From: Desulfobacula sp.
GTDB taxonomy: Bacteria; Desulfobacterota; Desulfobacteria; Desulfobacterales; Desulfobacteraceae
DNA length: 10,141 nucleotides
Assembly (NCBI GenBank): GCA_023139225.1
Contig: JAGLNZ010000121.1
Location: forward strand, 1 to 10,141
Direction of reading: 5' to 3'
Below, in pieces: positions 1 to 7,579 of this stretch. The notes beneath the pieces were generated by a model. The model worked only from the letters and a program-made list of their open reading frames with translations, searched no databases and was not told where the DNA came from. Position 1 is the first letter of the stretch. Every line of letters begins with the position of its first letter. The translations under genes and the position numbers were made by a program.

Positions 1-367
1 CTAAAACGCATATCGATATTATGGCGTAAGTCAGGATTACCGGAGAGTTGTATTTGATTTTCATAAACTAATCCAATTCACAATATTATATTGTATATAT
101 TATGCTCAAAGTGCAGAAATTCTCTCGTTTCTCGCTCAAACAATTTGCCGTTTTAACCATTACAGCCCTTTGGAACTTTTACAAAAATTACAGACAAATC
201 GGTTGGACAAGACAACCTGGAACGGGTTATGGTAAATTTTTTATGGCAAATATCCAAATCTTTAATATAGGTTTATTGTTAATTTTCAATGAGATATGCT
301 TTAATAAAAAAATGGAAGAAATACAATAGCACTTGCAATTGTTTTACCAAAAAGGAGAAGCAGCAAT
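1..367. other. AT-rich non-coding upstream region
   Basis: No credible gene is visible in this stretch. Short open frames exist, the longest from 102 to 329 on the plus strand, but it has no Shine-Dalgarno site and no recognisable domain. One frame is open from base 3 to a TAA at 27-29 and could be the last codons of a gene that begins outside the window, but eight codons cannot support a call. The region presumably holds the promoter of the TPR-protein gene; no convincing -35/-10 pair could be picked out. Confidence 0.6.
80..94. promoter_or_regulatory. Short AT-rich palindrome, possible operator
   Basis: ACAATAT and ATATTGT form perfect 7-base arms around a single central T. Such a site could bind a dimeric regulator. 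It lies about 270 bases before the TPR gene start, and AT-rich palindromes of this size arise easily by chance, so the assignment is weak. Confidence 0.15.
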
Positions 368-1402
368 ATGAAAATACGAGTTCGCCTTTGCCATACCACG
401 TGGCTGTTTATCCTGCCACTGACGCTTATGATAGCTGCGACAGCAATGGCCCAGGCAAGTCAGGCAAATGAAAGAATTGCATATGCAAAGAGCCTGGACC
501 AAAAAGCTGAAAGCATTATAAAAAGGGGCCGGTTGCTTCAAAGTATTGATGCGCTTAACGAAGATGAGGCAGATAAGATCTGCAATTTTGCAATTGAGTA
601 TGAACAAGCTGAATGGATAAAGACCCGGGTTTATAAAACCCCGTTTCATGATGATATTGCCCTGACACTTCAAAATATTTCTTCATTGTATAATCTATGC
701 CATCCCCCGCTGTCGCAAAAGTATTTAAGTTCCATTTTAAAGATAAAGGAAAAGCTCTACTCAAAAGAAAGCGAACAGGCTGCATCTGCCCATGATGCTC
801 TGGGTGATTACTACCGCCTTTATATGATGAATTTTAAAAAGGCAATCAACCAATATGAAGAGGCAAAAAGAATCAGAAAAAAGCTTTATGGAGTCAAAGA
901 CCCGAGGGCTGCTAAGAACAATAATCTGCTTGCCCTGACTCTTTTTTATCATAAAGGAGAAAAGAGCGAGGCAAAGCAGCTGTTACATGACGCCATTACC
1001 ATTCGGGAAAATTTGCCGGCCAATAAAGCATATCCTGTCCACCAGGCATATATGGATGCCGGGATCTACTACTCTATGGTTGGAGAGTATGACAGTGCCA
1101 TCGTACATTTTAAAAAAGCACTAAATACGCTTAATGACCTGCTGAACGATGATTATATAACAATACTGAGTGAACTTGCCGTCATCTACTTGAACAAAGA
1201 TGATCTGAAAATATCACATGGATATATAAAAGAAGCTTATGAAAAAGCAAAAGTGCTTTATGAAAGGAATCATGCTCCGGATTTTTTACAGATCATTGAT
1301 CTATTATCGGATATCTGTATGCAGATGGGGGATATAAAGACTGCAAAACAGCTTAGAATAGAGCATAAAAAGGTAAAAGACCAGTTGATCAAAGGCGTTT
1401 AA
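368..1402 (+). CDS. Exported TPR-repeat protein
   Basis: The 344-residue product starts with a clear Sec signal peptide: basic residues at 3-6, a hydrophobic core around 11-26, and a likely signal peptidase I site after Ala-Met-Ala at 26-28. No lipobox cysteine is seen there, so a soluble periplasmic protein is expected. The remainder is helical with tetratricopeptide-like repeats of the kinesin-light-chain/TPR_12 style at about 97-130, 141-174, 183-215, 225-258, 264-298 and 306-338; typical features are G-x-Y-Y, A-x-x-x-Y/F-x-x-A and paired small residues. TPR proteins are protein-interaction scaffolds; no catalytic domain is visible, so the partner is unknown. The start is supported by AAAGGAG at 351-357, ten bases before the ATG. 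The gene stands alone on its strand and converges on the phosphatase gene. Confidence 0.85.
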   Translation: MKIRVRLCHTTWLFILPLTLMIAATAMAQASQANERIAYAKSLDQKAESIIKRGRLLQSIDALNEDEADKICNFAIEYEQAEWIKTRVYKTPFHDDIALTLQNISSLYNLCHPPLSQKYLSSILKIKEKLYSKESEQAASAHDALGDYYRLYMMNFKKAINQYEEAKRIRKKLYGVKDPRAAKNNNLLALTLFYHKGEKSEAKQLLHDAITIRENLPANKAYPVHQAYMDAGIYYSMVGEYDSAIVHFKKALNTLNDLLNDDYITILSELAVIYLNKDDLKISHGYIKEAYEKAKVLYERNHAPDFLQIIDLLSDICMQMGDIKTAKQLRIEHKKVKDQLIKGV

Positions 1403-1433
1403 GGAGTAAGGATGTGTTTTACAATAATTTTGT

Positions 1434-2435
1434 TTAAAAGTTTTTATTGGATTCAATGGCGGACATATAATGGAAGTATTTTTGAACAAATTTTCCTGAA
1501 ATCGTATCAGCCACGGAAAATATAAAATCAGTATCGGCTAAGAATTGCCCTGAAAAGGCCAGGAATACGGCTTGGGAAAGTTCAAAAAGCAACTCTTTGA
1601 TTTCTTGTTTGTCTGCTGAGAATTGAAACGCCCCATAAGTCCGGCACCTTGCAGGCCGTAGCTCATGAATACAGCAACCTGAACCATCATTGAACGGGCA
1701 TGACATGTTTTGTTTTTTATATGTCTCAACCGCTTTTTTTATCAGCGCTTCTCTTTGAGCTGATGTAAAGAGTTTGTTCATTTTTGAGTGCAGGTAAATG
1801 ACTTCTATCAGTTGAAGATCAAAAGATTCAGAACAACACTTGTGCTCTTTTTTACCGCAGTCGATATGACGGTCTTTAGATTGGCTTTGAATTTTGTTAT
1901 CAATATTTGTTACCAAAGATTCATAGTCGGAAAAAAAACGACCTAAATCCACCCTGTTTTTAATTTCCAGGGAGGGTTCGCGGATTTTAAGGACGCCTGA
2001 TTTTTTACCATACTTTTTTAATAGTTTCCACTGACCGTAATTGGAGGGATTCGCGCTTGAGGATTTTAATTTTTTTGAAGCGGCTTTGAGCGTAAGGCCT
2101 TTGCGAATCATGTAAGAAGTAACAAAGGTTCCGGTCCTTCCAACCCCGTGCCGACAATGGACCAGCACTTTTTTGCCAAGATAAATGGCTTCATCCAGCC
2201 AGGCCAGGGCCTTTTCCATGTCTTCCATTTTTGGGATATCTTCATCCCAGATGGGAAGGTAATATACCTCAAATCCCGAAGACGCTTCAATGTCATGAAG
2301 GTCGGAAAATTCAGCACAAAGGTTTACAATGGCATCAATCCCCTTAGCTTTTATGGTCTCAAGTTCAGCATATGACATGGGGGCATATCCGATGGCAAGA
2401 CTGTCTGTAATCCATGTGATGGGGTATGGGGACAT
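1434..2435 (-). CDS. Dual-specificity phosphatase fused to YkgJ-like Cys-cluster domain
   Basis: Residues 1-150 form a cysteine-dependent dual-specificity phosphatase. The P-loop VHCRHGVGRTGT spans 92-103, with nucleophile Cys94 and phosphate-binding Arg100, and Asp64 or Asp66 in the WDED segment is the likely general acid about 30 residues earlier. Residues about 190-270 carry a cysteine pattern like the YkgJ (CxxCxxCC) metal-cluster family: Cys193, Cys200-Cys201, then CPF at 246, Cys254-Cys255 and the family-typical E-L-R-P-x-x-C-R (Cys264). The linker 150-190 and the tail after 280 are not assigned. No signal peptide or membrane segment is present, so it should be cytosolic. The start ATG follows AAAAGGAGC, located inside the last codons of the upstream dikinase-like gene, with one base between the stop and this start, which indicates translational coupling. 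The phosphatase substrate is unknown; the context suggests it may act on whatever the dikinase-like partner phosphorylates, or on that partner itself. Confidence 0.85.
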   Translation of the reverse strand: MSPYPITWITDSLAIGYAPMSYAELETIKAKGIDAIVNLCAEFSDLHDIEASSGFEVYYLPIWDEDIPKMEDMEKALAWLDEAIYLGKKVLVHCRHGVGRTGTFVTSYMIRKGLTLKAASKKLKSSSANPSNYGQWKLLKKYGKKSGVLKIREPSLEIKNRVDLGRFFSDYESLVTNIDNKIQSQSKDRHIDCGKKEHKCCSESFDLQLIEVIYLHSKMNKLFTSAQREALIKKAVETYKKQNMSCPFNDGSGCCIHELRPARCRTYGAFQFSADKQEIKELLFELSQAVFLAFSGQFLADTDFIFSVADTISGKFVQKYFHYMSAIESNKNF

Positions 2436-2436
2436 C

Positions 2437-5040
2437 TTAAGCTCCTTTTAGATCTTTATCAACAGCCGACCTGAAATCATACCGGCCGTTCATAAAATCA
2501 TCAATCATTAATTCCATATCGAGATTTTCTTTAAGATACATATCCATAAGTTTGGTCGCACCCAAAAGCCGCCCTGTCATATCCAGGGTTTCTTCCATGG
2601 TTTTTAATGAACCGTGTTTGAACTCGGCATCAATAAGATCTGATGTGATCTTAACCATAAATCCAAGCCGCGTTAAAATACCTTTAATAAAATTGGCCCG
2701 GAGAGACCGCCCGACAGGACTTCCGCCGCCGCCGGAAAACCTGAAAAGGATGTAATTATCTTTTTTTGAAGAAGAGCAGATGGTATCTAAGATAACAAAA
2801 TGATATCCAAATCTGAAGTTAACATTTAAATATTCTTTTGACAGAACCGCATAGCTTCCGAACATAGAGGAATCTGCGCTGATGATGCCTCCGGCCATAA
2901 CAATTTTGTCATACTCCTCCCAGTCAAAATGGGTGGTTTCAGACCAGCAAATCCCCGGGTTTGAAAGTCCTTTTAATACAGCTTTCATGGGAATGCTGGA
3001 AATATCTTTTGGTCTTATGATTTTTTCATCTACCTTTTCATCCTTGATTCCAGAGCCCACATCAAGGATATAAAAGAGCATGGGGATATTGGAGATGAGC
3101 TTTTTTGCCCCTTTTTTCCTGCCGCCTTTTCTATCCCCGATTAAAAACATTTCTTTTACTGCTGTTTCATGGGTAAACCGGATAATATCATGAAGAGATC
3201 GGCATCCTTCCGGGACAAAAGAGTCGGATTCAGGATCAGTCAGTTTTAATTTGGTGCAAAAATTAATCACATACTGAAGTTTGACCATAAAAGAGCTGTC
3301 TTTAAAAAAATCTTCTTTTGGTGCAATCCTTTCCAATAAAGGTTTTACCCTTCCCTTGTATACAATGCATTTGTCTGCATCAACTGTCACCCGGCTTCCC
3401 GGAACAAGATCATTAAATCCATTTTTAACATTTACAATAGCCGGAACCCCGTATTCCCTGGCAATGGATGAAAAATGGCTGGCACGGCTTCCGGTGGCGA
3501 TGATAATGGCAATCATTTTATTTATCGCTATAACAAATTGAGGCAGTGCATGTCTGACCACAAGCACTGATCCATCGGGAATCTGATTTGTTTGCGATAA
3601 GTGTTGAAGCCTGTAAACAGGACCAGAGCCTACTCCCGGACAGACAGGTTCTCCTCCTGAACAGATAATTTTGTTGGTAATTTTATCAACATTTTTTTTA
3701 ACAGGGGTTTTAATGAGTTTTTCATTGTTTTGGATTACACCTGGATGAATGTTCAACGGTCTGGACTGGAGGATAAAAAGTTTGCCGGATTTATCCTGGC
3801 ACCATTCAATGTCCTGTGGTTGATTAAAATGGGTCTCAAGACGGACACCCCATCCGGCAAGAGTTAAAACACAAGGCTCATCAAGGGAAAGAAGATTTTT
3901 TTTGTCTTGATTTGTATTAATGGTCTGGGTTTGAATATCCGGTGCTAAAATCATCTGTTTTTGTTTGGTTGCGATTTTTGTGCTGACGATAGTAACCGGA
4001 TCTTTTTTTGATACTTTGATAATATCCGGCGATACTTCCCCTTCCACTAAAAGTCCCCCCTGTCCCCAGACTGAATGGATCAATAAATTATCAGAAAGCT
4101 TTTCTTCAATATCATGGGTGTACATCACCCCGGATGCTTTTGAATCAATCATTTCAAGGATCAGGACGGCCATGGGGGTTTCATCGTCCAGTATCCCATG
4201 GCTGATCCTGTAAAAGAGTGCCTGGGCAGAATATTTGCTCGCAATGACGTGTTTATATCCGTTTAAAATATCTTCTTTACTTACATTTAACAGGGTTTGA
4301 TACTGACCGGCAAAGGAGGCTTTTCCATCCTCTTTAACAGCACTGCTTCGAAGGGCAACCCTGAAATTGATTTCATTGTCTTTTTCAAGAAAGTTGGTGG
4401 CATCTTTGACGGCGATTGCAATATTTTCGGGTATAGAGGCATTTAATATTAGTTGTTCAATCTTACGGGCGGTTTGTTCCAAAGATGCGGCGTCGCTGAT
4501 ATCAAGATTGGCCAGTTTCTCATTTATGGGTTCCCGCAAATCATTGGCCTCGATAAAATAATGAAAGGCGTTGGTTGTGATCACAAATCCATTGGGCGTG
4601 GGCAGATGAAGTTCTCTATTCAGACGGGATAGACAGAATGCTTTTTTGCCTGCAACAGCTTCGTTAAGAGATGAGATTTTATCAAAGGCAATGATAAATG
4701 GTGGTGAAAAATCAAATTTTGGCGGGGCAAGCATAAACCTGATATAAAAATCAAATTTTTTAAAATAGTCTTTTAAACTCCAATAGTTTGACGGACACAT
4801 TTTTAAAAGCGCTTCAACCATTTGTAAAACTGCAACGGCAAAGTGCTCATAGGTTTTCACGACAGCCTGAAAGTCACATTTTTTTTGGGTATAATAGATA
4901 TCCTCCAGACTTGCCATAAATTCATGGGCAGCCTTGTCATATTCCAGCAAAGCCTTGAACGATTCGTATTTTTCCCTTAAAATTATTCCCGGAGAAAATA
5001 CCTGGTATGTCCAGTATCTGAATAAATTTTTAAGCAGCAT
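2437..5040 (-). CDS. PPDK/PEP-synthase-like dikinase lacking the PEP-binding barrel
   Basis: This 867-residue protein has a PPDK/PEP-synthase N-terminal ATP-grasp domain at about 120-430. It shows A-G-K-K-A (130-134), P-x-G-F-V-I-T-T (149-156), R-S-S-A-x-x-E-D (231-238), S-F-A-G-Q (242-246), S-G-V-M-Y-T (303-308), G-x-V-S-P-D (334-339), P-Q-D-I-E-W (408-413) and L-Q-S-R-P (424-428), all close to consensus. A phosphohistidine swivel domain follows at about 458-565, with A-T-G-S-R-A-S-H and catalytic His522, then G-V-P-A-I-V. True PPDK and PEP synthase continue with a PEP/pyruvate TIM barrel; here residues about 570-867 show none of its motifs. They instead contain a basic patch (637-647) and a Gly-rich loop F-S-G-G-G-G-S-P (768-775). 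The N-terminal 115 residues are also unassigned. It should therefore move a phosphate from ATP via His522 to an unknown acceptor. The start has no good Shine-Dalgarno site, so the exact N-terminus is somewhat uncertain; an in-frame stop lies five codons upstream, and the next Met is residue 42. Confidence 0.85.
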   Translation of the reverse strand: MLLKNLFRYWTYQVFSPGIILREKYESFKALLEYDKAAHEFMASLEDIYYTQKKCDFQAVVKTYEHFAVAVLQMVEALLKMCPSNYWSLKDYFKKFDFYIRFMLAPPKFDFSPPFIIAFDKISSLNEAVAGKKAFCLSRLNRELHLPTPNGFVITTNAFHYFIEANDLREPINEKLANLDISDAASLEQTARKIEQLILNASIPENIAIAVKDATNFLEKDNEINFRVALRSSAVKEDGKASFAGQYQTLLNVSKEDILNGYKHVIASKYSAQALFYRISHGILDDETPMAVLILEMIDSKASGVMYTHDIEEKLSDNLLIHSVWGQGGLLVEGEVSPDIIKVSKKDPVTIVSTKIATKQKQMILAPDIQTQTINTNQDKKNLLSLDEPCVLTLAGWGVRLETHFNQPQDIEWCQDKSGKLFILQSRPLNIHPGVIQNNEKLIKTPVKKNVDKITNKIICSGGEPVCPGVGSGPVYRLQHLSQTNQIPDGSVLVVRHALPQFVIAINKMIAIIIATGSRASHFSSIAREYGVPAIVNVKNGFNDLVPGSRVTVDADKCIVYKGRVKPLLERIAPKEDFFKDSSFMVKLQYVINFCTKLKLTDPESDSFVPEGCRSLHDIIRFTHETAVKEMFLIGDRKGGRKKGAKKLISNIPMLFYILDVGSGIKDEKVDEKIIRPKDISSIPMKAVLKGLSNPGICWSETTHFDWEEYDKIVMAGGIISADSSMFGSYAVLSKEYLNVNFRFGYHFVILDTICSSSKKDNYILFRFSGGGGSPVGRSLRANFIKGILTRLGFMVKITSDLIDAEFKHGSLKTMEETLDMTGRLLGATKLMDMYLKENLDMELMIDDFMNGRYDFRSAVDKDLKGA
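2441..2449 (-). promoter_or_regulatory. Ribosome binding site inside upstream gene (translational coupling)
   Basis: Read on the minus strand, AAAAGGAGC lies five bases before the phosphatase ATG and within the Lys-Gly-Ala codons that end the dikinase-like gene. It fixes the phosphatase start at 2435 and implies that both proteins are made together from one mRNA. Confidence 0.75.
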
Positions 5041-5144
5041 GATTTTAAGCAGTTATGGCTTATTGGTTTATATCTATATCCTAAAGACCTTTTAAGGGTA
5101 GCATTGAAAATAGAAGAATACAAATCAAGATTTTTGTTTTTATC

Positions 5145-5185
5145 TGCGCAATAAAAAAGATGCAGTGCAATATTTTTATTGCGCA
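5145..5185. repeat. Perfect 13-bp inverted repeat with nested palindromes
   Basis: TGCGCAATAAAAA (5145-5157) is exactly reverse-complemented by TTTTTATTGCGCA (5173-5185), with 15 bases between. The spacer holds TGCAGTGCA, symmetric apart from its centre, and GCAATA at 5167-5172 pairs with TATTGC at 5177-5182, so two alternative hairpins share the right arm. It lies about 105-145 bases upstream of the dikinase-like start, where an operator or a 5'-leader structure would fit. It does not look like a classic terminator because the stem is mostly A/T and no adjacent U-run follows on either strand. Confidence 0.55.
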
Positions 5186-5406
5186 CAATTTTTATGGCAT
5201 TTCTTTATTTTAAACCAGTAAAGCCTGTATTAAGAAAGGGTTTGCAGGTATTTGGGAAAAATCGGACTAAAAAACAGGAAATATTCAGGGTATAATCAAA
5301 ATACGTATATTCCATAATTGCCTGGTTCTTTAAAAATAGTAATATCGCATTAAATTCAGATAGTTATCTTTTGGGTTGTGTCCTTGTTTTGCGTGGATGA
5401 AAATAA

Positions 5407-5422
5407 TGGCACGTTTATGGCT
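5407..5422 (+). promoter_or_regulatory. Candidate sigma-54 (-24/-12) promoter
   Basis: TGGCACGTTTATGGCT matches the sigma-54 consensus TGGCACG-N4-TTGCW with correct spacing and both invariant dinucleotides (GG at -24, GC at -12); the only mismatch is G for the second T of the -12 box. A transcript would start near 5433, giving a leader of about 45 bases before the molybdoenzyme ATG. If real, the redox operon is switched on by an NtrC-type activator; no activator gene or clear enhancer pair is visible in the window. Confidence 0.55.
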
Positions 5423-5451
5423 ATATAGATATCCGGAATAATGCAGAAATA

Positions 5452-5463
5452 TTAGCTTGCTAA
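5452..5463. repeat. Small inverted repeat touching the operon ribosome binding site
   Basis: TTAGC and GCTAA form perfect 5-base arms around TT, and the right arm overlaps the first bases of the AAAGGAGG Shine-Dalgarno site (5462-5469) of the molybdoenzyme gene. The 2-base centre is too tight for a stable RNA hairpin, so if functional it would be a DNA-binding site. It could easily be chance. Confidence 0.2.
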
Positions 5464-5478
5464 AGGAGGCAATAAATT

Positions 5479-7560
5479 ATGGATAAAGATGTTTTCAGTT
5501 TATGTTTCATGTGTTCTGTCAGGTGCCCTATTAAGGTTAAGGTAAAGGACGGGCATGTAGACTGGATCGAAGGAAATCAACATGTAGCAGGGATAGACGG
5601 CAGTCTGTGTCCCCGGGGATCAGCCGGTAAATCCCTGCTTTATGATGATCAGAGACTACAGTCCCCGCTCATCAGGGTCGGTGAACGCGGGTCTGGAAAC
5701 TTTCGAAAAGCTTCCTGGGATGAGGCAATCGATTATGTCGCAACCCGGCTTAAGGAAATCATTGATAAGAACGGCGGGCACAGTGTTGCGCTTTGTGAAA
5801 GAGCCCAGCTTGCAACCCATGTCAGTAAAACTTTTTTAAAAGCACTAAAATCTCCCAATCATTTTACCCATGATGCCCTGTGCAAAGGGTCCGTCAATAC
5901 GGCCTGCCGTTCTTTATTCGGATATACCGACGGTCAGATGGGAATCAATTATGGAAACACAAAACACATTGTTCTTTATGGGCGCAATCTTTTTGAGTCC
6001 CTGGCTGTCAAAGAAGTCAACACCCTGATGGACGCAATGGAAAAGGGTGCAAAGCTGACGTATATTGATCCCAGGGTAAATATCACGGCTTCCAAGGCCC
6101 ACCGGTACTGGATGATCCGTCCCGGTACCGACCTTGCCTTAAATTATGCCCTGATGCATGTCATAATAAAGGAAAGGCTTTATGATGCGGGATTTGTTTC
6201 AAAATGGGTTCACGGGTTGAATGAACTTACCGATTTTGTTGAAGGATATACACCGGAATGGGCCCAGAAAGAGACCGGGATTCCCGCAGATGAAATTATC
6301 AGCCTTGCAAGGGAGGTTGCCAAAGATAAGCCTTCGGTGATTTTTCACTATGGATATCGTGGAGCCAACCAGACCAATGAAATTTATATGCGTCGATCTT
6401 TGTTGATACTAAATGCGCTTATGGGCAGCGTGGAAGCAAAAGGCGGTATATTCTTTAAAAAGGGTCCGGGAGAGGTTGGCGGCAAGGCTGCCAGAAAACT
6501 CACCAGCCAGGATTTTCCGAAAATTGATGTACCAAGATTCGATAAAGTCGGTACCAAAGACTTCCCTCTTCCTGATCCCAGTCACGGAGTCGGACAAATC
6601 CTGCCCTATGCAATTTTAAATGAAGACCCTTATCCGTTAAAGGCATTGATTGCCTATCGCCTTGATCCGCTTATGTCCATTGCCGATACAAACCAGACCA
6701 AACGAGCACTGGAGAAGCTGGATTTAATTGTCACCATTGATATTAATTATTCAGATATTGCCTGGTATTCAGATGTGATTCTGCCGGAGTCCACTTATCT
6801 TGAGAGGACTGACAGCATCCAGCAGATGAACGGGCTCAAACCCCAGATGTTTTTGAGGAAAAAAGCGGTTGAGCCCAGATACGATACCCTGGACGGTGCT
6901 GTGATTTTGAAAAAGATTGGTGAAAAATTGGGAATAGGCGATTATTTCCCATTCGAAACCATGGAAGATTTGGTGGACTGGCAGCTTGAAGGCACGGGCT
7001 TTACCCGGGAAGATTTTGAAAAAAAAGGGTTTGTGGCCTATGGGCCTGATCAGATTTTCTGGGACAGGGATGACATTCCTTTTAAAACGCCTTCAGGAAA
7101 GATTGAATTTAAATCGTCTCTGCTTGAGGATGCCGGGTTTGAATCCTTTCCCGCATATGAAGCGATTCCACAGCCTGCGGACGGTAAATTTCGTCTGGTA
7201 GTGGGGCGTTCGGCTGTCCATACCCATATTTCTACCCAGAATGTTCCCTATCTGAATGAACTGGAGAGTGAAAATACGTTGTGGATCAATACGGCCAAGG
7301 CAGATGAACTGGGGATAAAAAACAATGCTGTTGTTGAAGTGGCTTCATCAGTTGGAAAAGGTCAGATAAAAGCCTTTGTCACAGATCTGATCCATCCTGA
7401 AGCGGTTTTTATGCTCCATGGGTATGGACATGAGGCTGCCAGGGCAAAAAGATCATTTAATAAAGGGCTTTCCGATGCAGTGCTCCAGAAGAATGTATAT
7501 GACAAGGTCGGAGGAAGTCCTGCGTTTCACGAAACCTTTGTGACGGTCAAACCCCTTTAA
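5479..7560 (+). CDS. Molybdopterin oxidoreductase, PsrA/PhsA-like catalytic subunit
   Basis: The 693-residue product is a DMSO-reductase-family molybdo/tungsto-enzyme with a bis-pterin cofactor. An N-terminal [4Fe-4S] domain has Cys9-x2-Cys12-x3-Cys16-x27-Cys44 followed by P-R-G. The segment S-P-N-H-F-T-H-D-A-L-C-K-G-S-V places Cys135 as the probable Mo ligand, as in polysulfide/thiosulfate reductase relatives; the codon is TGC, not TGA, and no His follows, which argues against formate dehydrogenase. R-P-G-T-D at 214-218 is a cofactor-binding motif, and a C-terminal dinucleotide-binding domain spans about 571-690 with H-G-Y-G-H at 647-651. PsrA, PhsA and many relatives carry a Tat leader; here the protein begins directly before the Fe-S motif with no twin arginine, so it is predicted to be cytoplasmic. 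The start is fixed by AAAGGAGG nine bases upstream. With the following Fe-S and flavin subunits it likely forms a soluble NAD(P)-linked complex. The substrate is unknown: sulfur compounds or an organic substrate (as for phenylacetyl-CoA oxidoreductase relatives) are possible. Confidence 0.88.
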   Translation: MDKDVFSLCFMCSVRCPIKVKVKDGHVDWIEGNQHVAGIDGSLCPRGSAGKSLLYDDQRLQSPLIRVGERGSGNFRKASWDEAIDYVATRLKEIIDKNGGHSVALCERAQLATHVSKTFLKALKSPNHFTHDALCKGSVNTACRSLFGYTDGQMGINYGNTKHIVLYGRNLFESLAVKEVNTLMDAMEKGAKLTYIDPRVNITASKAHRYWMIRPGTDLALNYALMHVIIKERLYDAGFVSKWVHGLNELTDFVEGYTPEWAQKETGIPADEIISLAREVAKDKPSVIFHYGYRGANQTNEIYMRRSLLILNALMGSVEAKGGIFFKKGPGEVGGKAARKLTSQDFPKIDVPRFDKVGTKDFPLPDPSHGVGQILPYAILNEDPYPLKALIAYRLDPLMSIADTNQTKRALEKLDLIVTIDINYSDIAWYSDVILPESTYLERTDSIQQMNGLKPQMFLRKKAVEPRYDTLDGAVILKKIGEKLGIGDYFPFETMEDLVDWQLEGTGFTREDFEKKGFVAYGPDQIFWDRDDIPFKTPSGKIEFKSSLLEDAGFESFPAYEAIPQPADGKFRLVVGRSAVHTHISTQNVPYLNELESENTLWINTAKADELGIKNNAVVEVASSVGKGQIKAFVTDLIHPEAVFMLHGYGHEAARAKRSFNKGLSDAVLQKNVYDKVGGSPAFHETFVTVKPL

Positions 7561-7579
7561 CTTAAGGGAAATCAAGAAA

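Larger units (their letters stand above)
5041..5478. other. Divergent intergenic control region
   Basis: These 438 bases separate the minus-strand dikinase/phosphatase pair from the plus-strand redox operon and must hold both promoters. I see no credible gene: a 67-codon minus-strand frame (4983-5186) overlaps the start of the dikinase-like gene and looks incidental. The region holds a 13-bp inverted repeat at 5145-5185, a sigma-54-like site at 5407-5422 and a small inverted repeat next to the operon Shine-Dalgarno site. No clear sigma-70 promoter for the minus-strand pair could be picked out. Confidence 0.7.

Noticed and set aside
1..29. Possible last codons of a gene entering from the left
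   Set aside because: Only eight codons before a TAA; another frame is also open over these bases, so nothing supports coding.
102..329. A 75-codon plus-strand frame upstream of the TPR gene
   Set aside because: No Shine-Dalgarno site, no recognisable domain, and composition like the surrounding AT-rich non-coding DNA.
1412..1525. A 37-codon plus-strand frame just after the TPR gene, preceded by AAGGAG
   Set aside because: The ribosome-site spacing of five bases is tolerable, but most of the frame lies antisense to the 3' end of the phosphatase gene and no domain or membrane pattern is recognised.
2437..5040. Annotation as phosphoenolpyruvate synthase or PPDK
   Set aside because: The ATP-grasp and His domains fit, but the C-terminal PEP/pyruvate-binding barrel motifs are absent, so the PEP-forming reaction cannot be claimed.
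5479..7560. Formate dehydrogenase or acetylene hydratase identity for the molybdoenzyme
   Set aside because: There is no Cys/Sec-His pair at the active site as in formate dehydrogenase, and the surrounding sequence fits the PsrA/PhsA group better than acetylene hydratase; acetylene hydratase also needs no electron-transfer partners.
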